Shown here piece after piece: positions 12,518 to 23,973 of a DNA stretch of 64,000 bases; the stretch's first letter is position 1; every line of letters starts with the position of its first letter. The stretch is from contig BROE01000001.1 in assembly GCA_036571765.1 (NCBI GenBank), forward strand, positions 4,622,254 through 4,686,253, read 5' to 3'. Below the pieces are notes generated by a model, which was given only the letters and a program-made list of their open reading frames with translations, was not told the origin of the DNA and did not search any database. The position numbers were made by a program, and so were the translations under genes. The DNA is from Plecoglossus altivelis (taxonomy: Eukaryota; Chordata; Actinopteri; Osmeriformes; Plecoglossidae).

Positions 12518-14371
12518 ACTCTCTCACTCACGGTCTCTCTCCCTGTCTCTGTCTCTCGGCCTCTGCCTCTCTTACTATTTCTCCCAGTCTGACGCTCTAT
12601 TTCTTGGGTGAACATAGAGCGTTTGCTCATCTCATCTCCGCTCAGCACTCTGCTATTTCCCAGCAGTTTGTAAATGACACTGGCTAGCTGATGTGAACTC
12701 TCACTGCACTGGGGAAATGTCCCAGGCTCTTTATGAGCCAAACCCTAACCGCCCATCTATCACCAACACACAGCCATACATACACACACACACATATAAA
12801 TACACGCAAGCGTCTAAACACACAATGCTCTATTACAGGCATTCACACACACGTCAAAGACAGGCCTGCAGCTGAGCTACTTTCAGCGTCAGCCATTTCA
12901 CAGCGTGGTTTCAGCGTTGCAGGCCAGTGGAATAGAGAAGCGAGCTACGTGCTAGCTTCAAAATGGCCGGCAAGATTCAACTCTTTCCAGTTGCATATTG
13001 AGGTCCCAAGGTTTCCGTAAAGACTACTTCTAGTAAAGAGAATAACTACGAGTTCAGACGTTGGCGATGACGTGAATAGACTGAAGAACAACACAAATCT
13101 ACAATTTGCTAATATAACTACTGAGGATCATTAGAAACCAATAATTAAATGATTCCTAGACTTAGAGGTGAGGAAAAAGCTGTTTAATTCTCTCTCTGAC
13201 ACACATGGGAGAAGCAGGTGCAGCCAAAGTGTGTCAGGTGTGACTCATTGAAAGACAAAATGTCTACATGGCTGCTTTGTCCCCAACTGACACCTGCGTA
13301 CGGTTGGCTATGCAGTTAGCATTCAGATACAGTCTTATCACTGAGATAACATGAAAGCGAAGGGCAACACCCTACTCAAGCAGCTACACTTTGGCCGCTC
13401 ATTTCAGACACTTTTGCTTTTTCTGTGCGAATGGCTTGAATAACTTCAAAAGTTGAAAGCAAGTAAACGGTCCAAATGTACTCATACATTTGTGTAGGAA
13501 GGTATGCACATCTAATATGCAGCTAAAAAGTTAAAAGTTGAGAATAAACAGGCTGTTGCCCAAAATAAATTAAACGTTTTAAGGAAGAAAAAAAAAACGT
13601 TAGCAGAGTCAATGTGCTGGACTGGAAAATAATACAGTGCTTGAGCGGCAATAGCTATTAAAATGATTAAAATTAGCCACACTTCCGCTGTGTGTTCTCA
13701 CTGCCAATTGAAACCAGTTTGAAAAGCCCTGAGACCCCTGAAGTTGTCTTACCTGTGTCTGATGCTGACGTACCCTTACGACTGACAAGGCCCCTCTGAT
13801 GCCGGTCATGAAGTCATGCAGCGCAATGCCTTGTGGGTCACATCTCTCTCTCTCTCTCTCTCTCTCGCTTCCTCACACTCTCTCTCTCTCCCTTTCTCAA
13901 GCTCTCTCTCGCTGTCTCTTTAACAACGGTGCCATGTCACAACCGGGCTGCCAATCAACCATCACTGCGCAATGCCCGGTCACCATGACAACCACCCTTA
14001 ATCTCATTTTCATCTTTTGCTTACATTATCTCGGCTGCCAAATATGGTCATGCCTGTATGCCCCCTCCCACCTCTTGAACCCCCTCCCCCTTCTTTGTCT
14101 CTTTGCTTTTACTTCCTCTTCCTCTACATCTCCCTCCCTATGTAAGGGTGTGTGCATGTGCGCACTAATTCAGTCGTGTGTGTTAAAAGAGGAAGTCCCC
14201 TGACATCTCATCAGTTTAGAGGGGTGGAGATAAGCAGCTGGGGACAGGAAATGGGGGTGTGACTTGTGACCAAGTCAACCATTTAGGAAACTAAGTAGAG
14301 AGGGAACCTTGTGGTAATGAGTCTGTTCAGGCTGTTCAGTTAGCCAGTTATCCAGCCAGCCATTCACCCAC

Positions 14372-14406
<35 letters not shown>

Positions 14407-15780
14407 ACCAACCAGCCAGCCAGGTGTTTCAAGTAGTCTTACCCTGGTAGTTCCTCTTTTGGGTGACAGGGAGATAACCTTCCGTCACAATCCACCCCCC
14501 ACCCCCTTCCCTCTGCATTACCACATCAGTCCAGCTAACCCAAGGCGGGGTGGAACTTCCAAACTGGTGCCCAGAACCAACCCCCATATTACCATATACA
14601 GTAGCTGTGGTCAGGGGAGGCACGGCCAGGTTCATTCGTGAGACAGGAGTGATCTAATGATTCCATTATCTTGACGACAGCAGGAACTAAAGGGAAATTG
14701 TCTGGCACTTGACTGGACTGGACTGGACTCAACTCCAGGGAATGGAAGTCAATGTGAGCAGACCTAATTTAGACTCCTTCCTGCTCCCTTCACTCCCTAC
14801 CTCATCCACTAGCGTAGTCCCTCCCTACATCCCTCCCTTGCCTCCTTTTTCCTTCCACCCTGCACTCTTCCTCTGGCTGCCAGGAAGCAGACTCCTTCCC
14901 TTTTTAGGCTCCCTGGACACCGTCGTCTGCAAACACAGCTACCGCATTCCTACCCTGCTACGCCAGAAAGAGAGGGAGGGACAGAGGAGGAAAGGGAGGG
15001 AGGGAGGGAGGGGGGGGTCAGAGAAGGAGGAGGGGGAAAGGGAGAGAGGAAGAGTGATGGAGGAGGAGGAGAGAATGCAGCGTTAAAAGAGGGCAGCATT
15101 TTTCACTTAATGGGTCGTCGTTACTGCAGTATGTGTCTGTCTCGTTTACTGAATAAACATCGCAGACCATAGTTCATCACCATCAGTTGGTTCGTTTGGG
15201 TAAAGTTACATAAAACACAGCAGCTGCTATAGACCAACACTTACAAGGGCACGTTTTACAGCATGTAAACAGAAGCCAAAATGTAGTTGAAGAAGTGACA
15301 CTTCCGCGAGTGCAGAGTTGTAAAAATGTCTCCATACAGAGGCATACAGTGAGAGAAGTTTGCACACAGCTCCGCATCAACAAACACGCTCAAACATTAC
15401 AGCACATCAACTCAATAAACTTGAAAGTCAATCGTTATTGCTATCAATACATGCATTATTATTGCAGATTACCTGGAGAGCCTCCATGCTGCTGTCAGAG
15501 AGTGGGTATGACTGGTGTCTCTGCTCGACCAGGGCAGGCTAGACGGCATGCTGTCACATCTCATCACCCCGCTAATTAGCACTGAGGAATAGACTGATCA
15601 GAGATGCTATTCTGGTCTAATCAGAGCTGCAGCCCACACCCTGCTCTGACACACTCTGCAGTGTCATGTTAAAAAGAGCCTCCCCAACACCCCCTTGCTC
15701 CCAGGACCCCGACAGGACGTGGGCCGTACTAACAAGTGTCTCTCTCTCCTTCTTTGCTCCTTCAGTAAAGGTGACTCCGA
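9700..15780. other. Intergenic DNA, no gene seen
   Basis: No credible coding exon was found on either strand. Contents are low-complexity tracts: TC-rich at 11215-11265, a long TC block at 12390-12540, TC at 13842-13905, a CCAG tetranucleotide array at 14352-14423, and GGGA-rich sequence at 14960-15070. The block could be intergenic or part of a very long mbnl2 intron. Confidence 0.55.
14352..14423. repeat. (CCAG)n tetranucleotide array
   Basis: About 15 mostly perfect CCAG/GCCA units, with a few variant units (CCAA, CCCA) near the ends. Confidence 0.95.
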
Positions 15781-18700
15781 AATTGTGTACTGTCGCTCAT
15801 AGACTGACTATTATTTCCTAAATACAGTCATGGGTTTTAAATAGCTCCAGGGGCCTGTTGTTGCCCAACTCCATGGAGATGTCGAGTTTTTACATAAACG
15901 GCTTAAAAAATAAAGGTCAGTGAAATAAATCAAGAGGACGACTTCATCTAACATCTATGTGTGGACGTCGTGAATGAGTGGACGTCCCGATACAACGTTC
16001 TATTCTATTCAAACGAATAAACGAAATCGAAACAATTACGAACATGAGCAAATCAACGACCTGTCAATATACAGAGTTATCTGCAGAGAGATCCGAGCAG
16101 TCAGTTTAGCTGGTCGATGTTTTCGTCTGTGACTCAGCAATTTGTACACTTACACCATCAGTACACCATCAACATCGCAATTCTACAGTTGCTCTGTCTG
16201 ATTCATATGTCGGAGGAATGACTGTATAGGCTGGTTACACATGTATTTCTTCAACTTTTATTTCACCAGAAGACAACACCTACTGAGGCCCATGCCTGCA
16301 CAAGCAACCTGGTCCAGTAGGACAGCTAACAGCACAGAGAAGCCATTATAATATTAGATATGAAACAAAATGAGCCTTTATTTCATTTTCATCGCCTCTT
16401 CAGTACCTCCGGCCAGCCTACTCAAGCCAAAACAAAGTGTGAAGATTAAACTTGGAGGAGTGAAATAGGCCACAGAAACTATATGATAACTGACAGAACC
16501 AGCTCCTGATAGAATAGGCCCCTTTAAAGAGAGGCATCAAAGGTAATGACACTTTCCTCCCCCCCCCAATGCTGTCAAATCAACACTGGAATTGACATGT
16601 CACAGATATCCTTGGTGACAGACCATGTGCTTGAAATAACAGGATTAAATAGGGATTACAAAGATTTGTGTCTCCTGCGGTTGATCTCATCCTATGTTTC
16701 ATATCACGGTCCTGACGAAACGTTAATTACAGCAGACAGTGATCGTATAATCCATGCTACGAGTGAGAAAGAGGATTAGTCTCACCCTTCTTCCTACACT
16801 CCTCTTTATTCCCATCCCTCCCCCCTCCACCTCCTGCACCCCCCCCCCTCCCCCCTCCCCAGCCTAAACGATGGCCGCCACGTGGGTGGCTGCAGCAGTA
16901 TGGGAAGATCTTAGGGAAACCCCATTCTAATGACCTTACCCTGCCCTCGCCCTCCTAACAAACCAGCAAGATGCCACCCAGCCATCCCACCAAGTCAAAA
17001 GGTTGTAGAACTATGTTTATCCCACAGAAAATCTGATTGTGAGTTCAGACGGCAATTTGAGAGGCAAAAGCCATATTGTTATATTTCTTATCTACCTGCT
17101 GATCCAACGCCAATGATTTTCATGACACATCATGCTGTGGGCTACTCACCGTGACGCGTACAGCCTCTCTGACAACATTTATATTTCCTAAGCCTAGTGA
17201 GATGCAATTTCATCAGCCTCATTTAGTACACGTTTAAACCGGAAATGGGTTCCCCTGTCTTGTAATCCTTGCGGCATTCACTCAAAGTCACAGATGGCTC
17301 GCGATTGTGTAATGCATTTTCTCCTTGGTCTCCAACAAACAGTAGTAATCTAGCAGGCCGTGCTGGGAACTGTCAGCTGTCTACAACATCTAAAGGGTTA
17401 CCTACGTTTAGAAAAGGGGCGTCGGTGGAATAAGAGCGACGTCGATAAATCACTGCATTCTGCGGTCACCCTACTGTGGGTCAGCTCTGGGGGGGGGGGG
17501 GGGGGGTGCCTACTTGCTCATTCAGGCTAACGCTCATTGATCCAATTTGAACATCAATGCAAGAGACACAAATGGCTAATGGCAAGTTGAAGAGGACGAC
17601 GGCAGAGGCGAGGAGACTGGGTTGTTGTAGAGAGCTCCTGGGGTTGATTTAAGGGGAAGCTCGAGGTGACAGGTGCTCTGCAAAGCATCAGTGTTGTCAG
17701 GGGTTAGGGTTGATCTGCATCTGGAATGTATGGTAGCACAGTGCCCCATGTGTACGCTGAACCAAACTGGGGGCATATAAGGAAAGGGGGACCTGGTCTC
17801 ACATGCACGACCACTTACATCTAAAACATTTTCCATGCACTCCTTGCACTGAATCAGCGAACAAGCCACTTTGTAGCCTAGCAACGGCTGAACTCAACAC
17901 ACGCGCCTACTATAATTCCAAAACAAGCTCACCCAAGTGCCAGACATACAGTAATTATATCTGCGCTCAGCCAATCACGTACATCCGTGGGCCATAAATA
18001 ACAGACTGCAGCCCCACAAAGCTCCAGTCTGCGCCCCAAAAGTCAACAAACTATTTCTACGGTAGCGTCAGTGCTGTGCTATGGTCAGTACTGAATTGTG
18101 CCGGCCCAGACAGAGAGAGAGAGAGGGATGGAGGGAGCAGAAGAGAGAAGAAAAAACAAACGTAGCCTATGATTACTTTGTCATTATGAAAAAGGGAGAG
18201 CTGTTAAAAGAAAAGGTCTTGCTACGGCCATGTATACTTTGATAATTAACCAAAAGACTCTGAAGAATTGTCTTATTTGTCAACGTTCGAAACAGTGGCA
18301 CTTGATTACAATCATTAGGGCGACAGAAAAGGTTTGCAGATTTTTTTTCCCTCGAGAAATGTTCGTCTCACATGACTGCAATACTGACGGTCTTTTCCCA
18401 TGATCTGTGCTCAGCTGGGCCTTATGTGTTAAGTTTCCCAGAAACACACACCAGGACTGAGAACCATGTGTTATTAGGAACTATGGGGTGCTGTGAAACA
18501 ACTCTACGACTTGGGTCCCTATTTTTAGACTTTATGACCAATATTGAATTCCGCCAGAAGACATTTTCACTCCGGGGTGATTTAAGACGTCGCCTTTAAC
18601 TGTGGTGACAATTTACATCAGCGATCACGCCATGTCTCACGGTGGATGGTGAGAACTGCGGAAAATGAGAGACTACAGCCTGAAAACACCATGGTGTTAT

Positions 18701-20900
18701 ACCGTTGTCTTTTGATTACAAGGTCACTAACTTGGGCCAATGTGAAGTCGGATGTACAGAAGGTTTGAATTCGAATACAAAGGAAGCTGTCAAATGGGAA
18801 GCTCTCAACTGAACAAACATCGATGCCAGAAGCTTATTTTGTCCCCTTCAACTCTGACAAGCCAGTGACCCACTCCAAACACCAGGCCCGCAAAGCAATT
18901 GTTCAAGCCTGTACTTATACTTCCAAATGTCATCTTTTATCAAGTTCAGCTGAACTTCATACATGTCTAGTGACTTATTTTCTTCTTTACGTTCTCTTTT
19001 GGGTGAGTGCACATTTTGGAGGTTCCGGGTTCGCTTCAAGTAGCAACAAGTGAAGGTGCACAGAGCTCCAGCAGTTCCCCCCAGATCCCCTCTGCAAGGC
19101 CAGAGAAGGAAGAGGGCTGGGGAGGAGGAAGCCTGCTGCCTCTGGCACTTATCAGATAATAAAAACAGATGTGTCCTACATTTCTGCCGCCTCACCCGCT
19201 CGCCTTTCACAGGGTGTCTAGCTCGCGTTGGGGAGGTGACACTTTCTGGACTCGGGTGTGATGTGTCCCTAGCCCTGTCCCTCTCTGACTCGAACCCCTC
19301 TTTGGTAGGTGCCTATGTCCAGTTAACAGTGTGGTTTCGGCGGCTGTTACAGCCCAGCGTGACTCGGTGAATGACTCGCGGCGCGCTGTTTTCCCTTTCC
19401 CCTGTCGTGACTCATCTCGGAGATATCAGATGAGCTCTGTTGTGATTACATGTGAACTCAGAAGCATGTGAAGCCATCAATTAATAACAATGTAGATGGC
19501 AGTTAAATAATTAAACGGTAGAACTTTTTATAACATATACCAACCACAATTTCAAAACAGTTTTTGAGCAAAACAGTCAGTCATAGTTTGTTTGTACGGA
19601 TAGACACAAGGACATTTTTTTATACAGTGATGTGAGGCATTTAGGCATCAAGGAATCATCGAGAATGGCAGTGAACTGGTTGGAGTTAGTATTCACCTGC
19701 AGTGCTTTTCTCAAGGCCTATTGGCACAATAACTGGCATTACTGCTTCAAGGTCGACACCACCGGTGTCACATTGAATTAGCCCTCCAGTAGTGCAATGT
19801 TGGCACTGTGTCAAGTGAGTTACCGAAAAATGATGAGTCGGGTATACTCTGAACGGGCGCCTGTTGTTGTCCTGACCCTCTGCCTCATTTGATGGCGACA
19901 CCGCAAACCAGTCTGACCGATCAGTTGCTTTGCATTTGAAAAAATGTATTCTTGGAAGTGACAGCAGTGGAGGTGAGCGAACGCAGCATGCTAGCGACAG
20001 AAACGAAAGTCACGCCACACTGACATCTACAGGTTGACATGGCTACAGCCAACATGGACAGAGGAGGGCAGCTCACGTCTGCCGTCTGATCTCATTAAAG
20101 GAACGAGCATGACGGTGTGAGTTGGCAAAGAACAACAGCTTGTAAATAAAGACTCCGCCGCTCATTTCCCAAATATGCTGCCGTCTCTCGTCGTCTTATC
20201 AAAACACCCCTGATGAAGTCTTCTGCATCGTCGATCCTTTATTGTAACCAGTCAGATGTGTGTTAACACACCCGTCTGTCAGACATCCTGCCAAAAGGAG
20301 GTGTTATCAGTAGTTAACAGTTCCAATTCTCTGGAATGGGAGGTACTTGGAGCATGTGCAAGAGTGTTGAAACATGCTATGTGACTCTCCCACTGAAATG
20401 CTGAGTCACATGAGTGGGCCTTGAAACCCCGGCCACAGTTCAGTGGGTGAAGCCAGTGGAGACGAAATCGACAAACAAGAAATAAGGCAAACTAATAGCG
20501 GTTGTTTTGATTTTTTAAGGGAGTGACACAATCATTTGTTGTAGTTTGAGTAAGAAGCCTACTGTAAGTCTGGCCGCCATGAGAGATGTGCAATTGACCA
20601 ATCAGCTTCCAGGAGAGAGACTGGATCACTTAGTATTCATTGATGTGTTCTCATCCACAAGGGGGATCTCCATGGATGAACATCTTCTGTTTACAAATAA
20701 TGTTTTTTACACAAACAGGCCAGTACTGATGACATTGCTTAAAAGGTGGGGTGATAATGTTTAAATTGGATTTAATGACATGATTTAACATTTTCCATAA
20801 AGAGGACAAAAGAAGAGAGCTCTGTTCTGGCAGTCACAGCTGAGGCCCGTGTGTGGTGCTCATCAAAAGATACTTTGCACATATCACTTATATACATATC
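15781..20900. other. Repeat-poor noncoding block
   Basis: This 5 kb block has far fewer microsatellites than its flanks and is more AT-rich, with scattered homeodomain-type TAAT/ATTA and SOX-type ACAAT cores (for example near 16640-16760, 17170-17230 and 19480-19520). No gene is visible. An 18-base G run lies at 17489-17506. The composition is what one expects of conserved noncoding enhancer DNA, but conservation cannot be assessed here. Confidence 0.35.
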
Positions 20901-20924
20901 ACATCTCAGCCCTGTGACTTCCTG

Positions 20925-21190
20925 GCCCCAGTCCAGGGTGTACCCTGCCTATGGCCCGAAAGCTACTGGGTTAGGCTCCAGTCACCCGTGACCCAAAATG
21001 GGAACAAGCGGCACTGCAATCCCTCCCAGGGCTCAGCAGTAGATAATGTATGTATGTATGTATGTATGTATGTATGTATGTATGTATGTATGTATGTATG
21101 TATGTATGTATGTATGTATGTATGCATGCATGCATGCACGTATGTACGTAGGTAGGTAGGCAGGTAGGTAGGTACGTAGGTATGTATGTA
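20925..21190 (+). mobile_element. Fragment of a widespread teleost interspersed repeat with expanded tail
   Basis: The segment contains the wording typical of a very common fish repeat family: CAGTCCAGGGTGTACCCTGCC near 20930-20950, a TAGGCTCCAGTCACCCGTGACC core at about 20972-20993, and a truncated AAGCGG motif near 21007. It runs into a tetranucleotide tail (TATG)n from about 21046, which degrades into ATGC, GTAC and GTAG variants by 21190. The family name is not certain from memory. Confidence 0.55.
21046..21190. repeat. (TATG)n microsatellite
   Basis: About 19 perfect TATG units are followed by ATGC, GTAC and GGTA variants. It lies at the 3' end of the interspersed-repeat fragment and probably grew from its tail. 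Confidence 0.95.
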
Positions 21191-21539
21191 CTTGTTATCT
21201 CATTCCCTTCAACACAATATTTCAGACAGAACTTGTCTGTGTGCATTGCCTTTGTCTGAATAATGTACAGCAAAGGCAAAGACACCAAGAAGAAGCGTGA
21301 GTACACATTTGAAAATGTCCCTGAGATTCTGTTTGTGCAGAGAAGACGCCTGAGGTGGAGGTTGACATTGATTGCATATCTGCAAAGATTATTTATGAGT
21401 GTGACTAACTTTCAAAAACCTATAAACGGCACAGATGTACAATACTCTATGCACATGCACATCGGCAAGTATTCGTACAGTTTGTATAGTTTGTATCCTG
21501 TTTAGTTTATGTATAGGAAAAATGTTATATTTATTTTAA

Positions 21540-21685
21540 ATTGTTTGTTGTTAGTCTGTACTGTTGAATGTCTGTACTTATGTAGCACCGTGGCTCTGTG
21601 AGGCACGACATTTCGTTCCACTGTATGCACCCGCATGTAGCAGAATGACAATAAAGCACAACTTGAACTTGAACTTGAACTTGAG
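21540..21685 (+). mobile_element. Putative non-LTR retrotransposon 3' end
   Basis: A GCACCGTGGCTCTGTGAGG...CATTTCGTTCCACTG...GAATGACAATAAAG segment is followed by about four CTTGAA hexamer units (21661-21684). This arrangement, an AATAAAG-containing 3'UTR ending in a short simple tandem tail, is typical of truncated L2/CR1-like LINE copies in fish. No coding part remains. Confidence 0.6.
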
Positions 21686-21699
21686 ATGGAATTGAGTAT

Positions 21700-22960
21700 T
21701 CATTAGCATTTGTTATTTTTCTCATAAGGATCATTTTGATGTGGATTCACATTACCTGTATGTTATTTATGACCTATTGTTTACTGTTTCCTTTACAGAA
21801 TAGCGGGGGGGGTTTTTGTAAAAAAAAAATTTTTTGTATTCCTTATGAGCTTTGTGTATAGTACAAAAATAAATAACTGAACTAACTAACTTTTTAACAA
21901 CAGGTGAACTGATTTTTCAATCATTTACATCACATTCTATGTTTTAAGATTATGTTAATAAAAGATCATGTCCTTGAAACATGACTAAGAAAGTGTTACT
22001 TCACAGGGAGTCATCGATGTTTGTCATTATGCCATGTCAACAAATGTCTTTGACACAAGTAACCCTAAGCATGCCCTCATTCACCTTTATAACGGAAAGT
22101 TCATCCTAAGGTCAGTATGTGACATTCCATGCTACCATTACATTAGAGAAAAAACTCAAATTATGTGTTGTGCTGTATTTCTAAGAATTTCCTCAACAAC
22201 AAAAAAACAACAAAAACTGGGCCTGTTCCATAAGGGTCGCTCAAAAAAGATAAACTTGAAGTCCCAAACCTGACTTGAGTTATCTTGACAAGTCAAGCGG
22301 GGCTTAAACGGTTCCATATATACCCATTTCATTTGATTTGATTGATGAATCACGTGTATTTGATTTCCAGTATACTTACGTCATTGCCGGAAGGTCAGCC
22401 GTAGGAGGTCGTCTTAATCACGTGAAATGCTGTGAAATCGAAACTTTGAGTTTTTAACTGTCTTGGAACAAATCCTGACAAAGATACGTTTCGTGCATTT
22501 AGTATGCTTTACCTATGCTATTAGTGTGTAGCCTGTTGGCTGTGATAGGGAGGCAAGCGATGGAGGAGTCACGACAGCAGTGTATATCCTTACCAGATTG
22601 CTGCTTTACGTTGACAGATGGTATAAATATTTAACTAGAGGAGAGAAAGTGGTTGGCATCAGGTCGCGCCGAAGAAAATGACTCTGTTTGTATCATGTGA
22701 CCGGGTTATCAATCGATGACAGCTTAATTGGACTTGCAGGTCTTAATAACCTGCCCCATATTATCAGAGTATGGCTAATTAGATTACAGATTATACACAA
22801 ACGTGCACAATAAAGTTTAAAGTGAAGGCCGGGAACTGGGGAAACATAGATGGTCTCCTGAGAGATCTTATTACTGGGTCAAATAGGGCGAATGTCCGAG
22901 GAAGGCTATGGAACGTGTCGGGTTTGAGGTGAAGTAACAACAGGTTACTTACTATCTGGT
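21700..22960. other. Intergenic DNA upstream of the small leucine-zipper gene
   Basis: AT-rich sequence without a recognisable exon. A TATAAAT element at 22622-22628 lies about 360 bases before the small gene's ATG and is a possible, unproven, core promoter. Confidence 0.4.
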
Positions 22961-22981
22961 GATGTGTCTCGACCAAGCACC

Positions 22982-23313
22982 ATGGACAGCGAACAGAAAC
23001 TTGCGCTGGTGATTGGGGAAATGCGGTCGGAAATCAGAAAATTAGAGTTAGAAAATTTGGGATTGAAGAGAACATCTGGAAACAATCTGCGACGTAATGC
23101 CACAGCACCCGTTTTGGTAGCAGTTTACAAAAGTAAATCTAATCAGTAATATGTTGACAATTTAAATTAGCATGCATTTAATTGAATGCGCATTGATGAT
23201 CCATTAATGCCATTCATGTCTGCCCTTTCTTGCCCTCAGAAAGCATCGTCATGACGGTGAGAAGATACTCAGTCTTCCAATCTCTGGGACATCACCACTG
23301 GGATAGAGCCTAA
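22982..23313 (+). CDS. Two-exon leucine-zipper microprotein (74 aa), possible CCDC195-like
   Basis: The predicted coding exons are 22982-23132 and 23240-23313. The ATG has a near-ideal context (CACCATGG). The first exon gives 50 residues and one base. The donor is A|GTAAAT and the acceptor CCCTCAG|AAAG, and joining them keeps the frame across a lysine codon. Residues 7, 14, 21 and 28 are Leu, Met, Leu, Leu, with Ile11, Ile18 and Asn25 at the other core positions, which is a parallel leucine-zipper pattern. The second exon adds SIVMTVRRYSVFQSLGHH and ends in TAA. A canonical AATAAA follows at 23577. From memory the EMR-EI-KLE-EN segment and VMTVRRYS resemble mammalian CCDC195, a short coiled-coil protein encoded near human CUL3; this orthology is unverified. 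Function is unknown. The gene reads in the same direction as cul3 and ends about 660 bases before its start codon. Confidence 0.6.
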
Positions 23314-23576
23314 GGAAATGAGTGAGAGCTCAGCCATCCTCAACTGGGCTTCGTCGCGGACCAGAAAGACGTAAATTAGGTCTGCTGTCTGAAATGCGAG
23401 ATGTGACATCTTGTTTTATTTTATTACCCAATCTTAATAAGTCAGTTGCTTTCTAAATGTATCCAGTGAAGAAGTGCTACCATCTAGTGATTGTATATTG
23501 TATCGCCTATTTTCTGTTCATCTCCGATTGGTTCAATTGCCTGTCATGACACGTCAGAATTGAAATGAATAGCACA

Positions 23577-23582
23577 AATAAA
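23577..23582 (+). terminator. Poly(A) signal of the small leucine-zipper gene
   Basis: AATAAA lies 264 bases after the stop codon at 23313 and before the cul3 promoter, consistent with a short 3'UTR for the upstream gene. Confidence 0.5.
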
Positions 23583-23719
23583 GATGTACACGTGTCCTTT
23601 AAAGTACGTGGTTTTTTTATTTATGTCACTTTACTTTTTGCAATAATAATTAAATACGTCTGGCTAATGTATGGGTCCACCTGAAACACTATGGGCTATT
23701 TCTTTTGGGGAAAATACAC

Positions 23720-23973
23720 TTGTTGAATGGGATCTTTAATCTCGCGTGAACGCCGTTGCCACTGCGCAGTGGAGGATTGTTGTCCGCCATCACTGCACTA
23801 AGAAACTAGCTCAAAAACTGAGAGGAGCGAGTGACAACAACAAGCACAGAGAGAAGGACCTAAATCCAAAGGGAAGGTCGAGGGGGATCCCTACTACTTT
23901 CCATTTGCAGGCCTCCTAGTAGTAAATAAATAATATTTCATGTTAACGTAGACCCTGGACGTACAAACTAATC
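23720..23973 (+). promoter_or_regulatory. cul3 proximal promoter and 5'UTR
   Basis: The sequence before the cul3 ATG contains an NRF1-like palindrome, CACTGCGCAGTG (about 23759-23770), and a YY1-like CCGCCATC (about 23785-23792). There is no TATA box. This is typical of a TATA-less housekeeping promoter. The start site is not determinable from sequence. Confidence 0.45.

Noticed and set aside
19008..19050. GGTTCCGGGTTCGC resembling a tRNA T-arm
   Set aside because: No acceptor stem, D-arm or anticodon arm could be paired around it.
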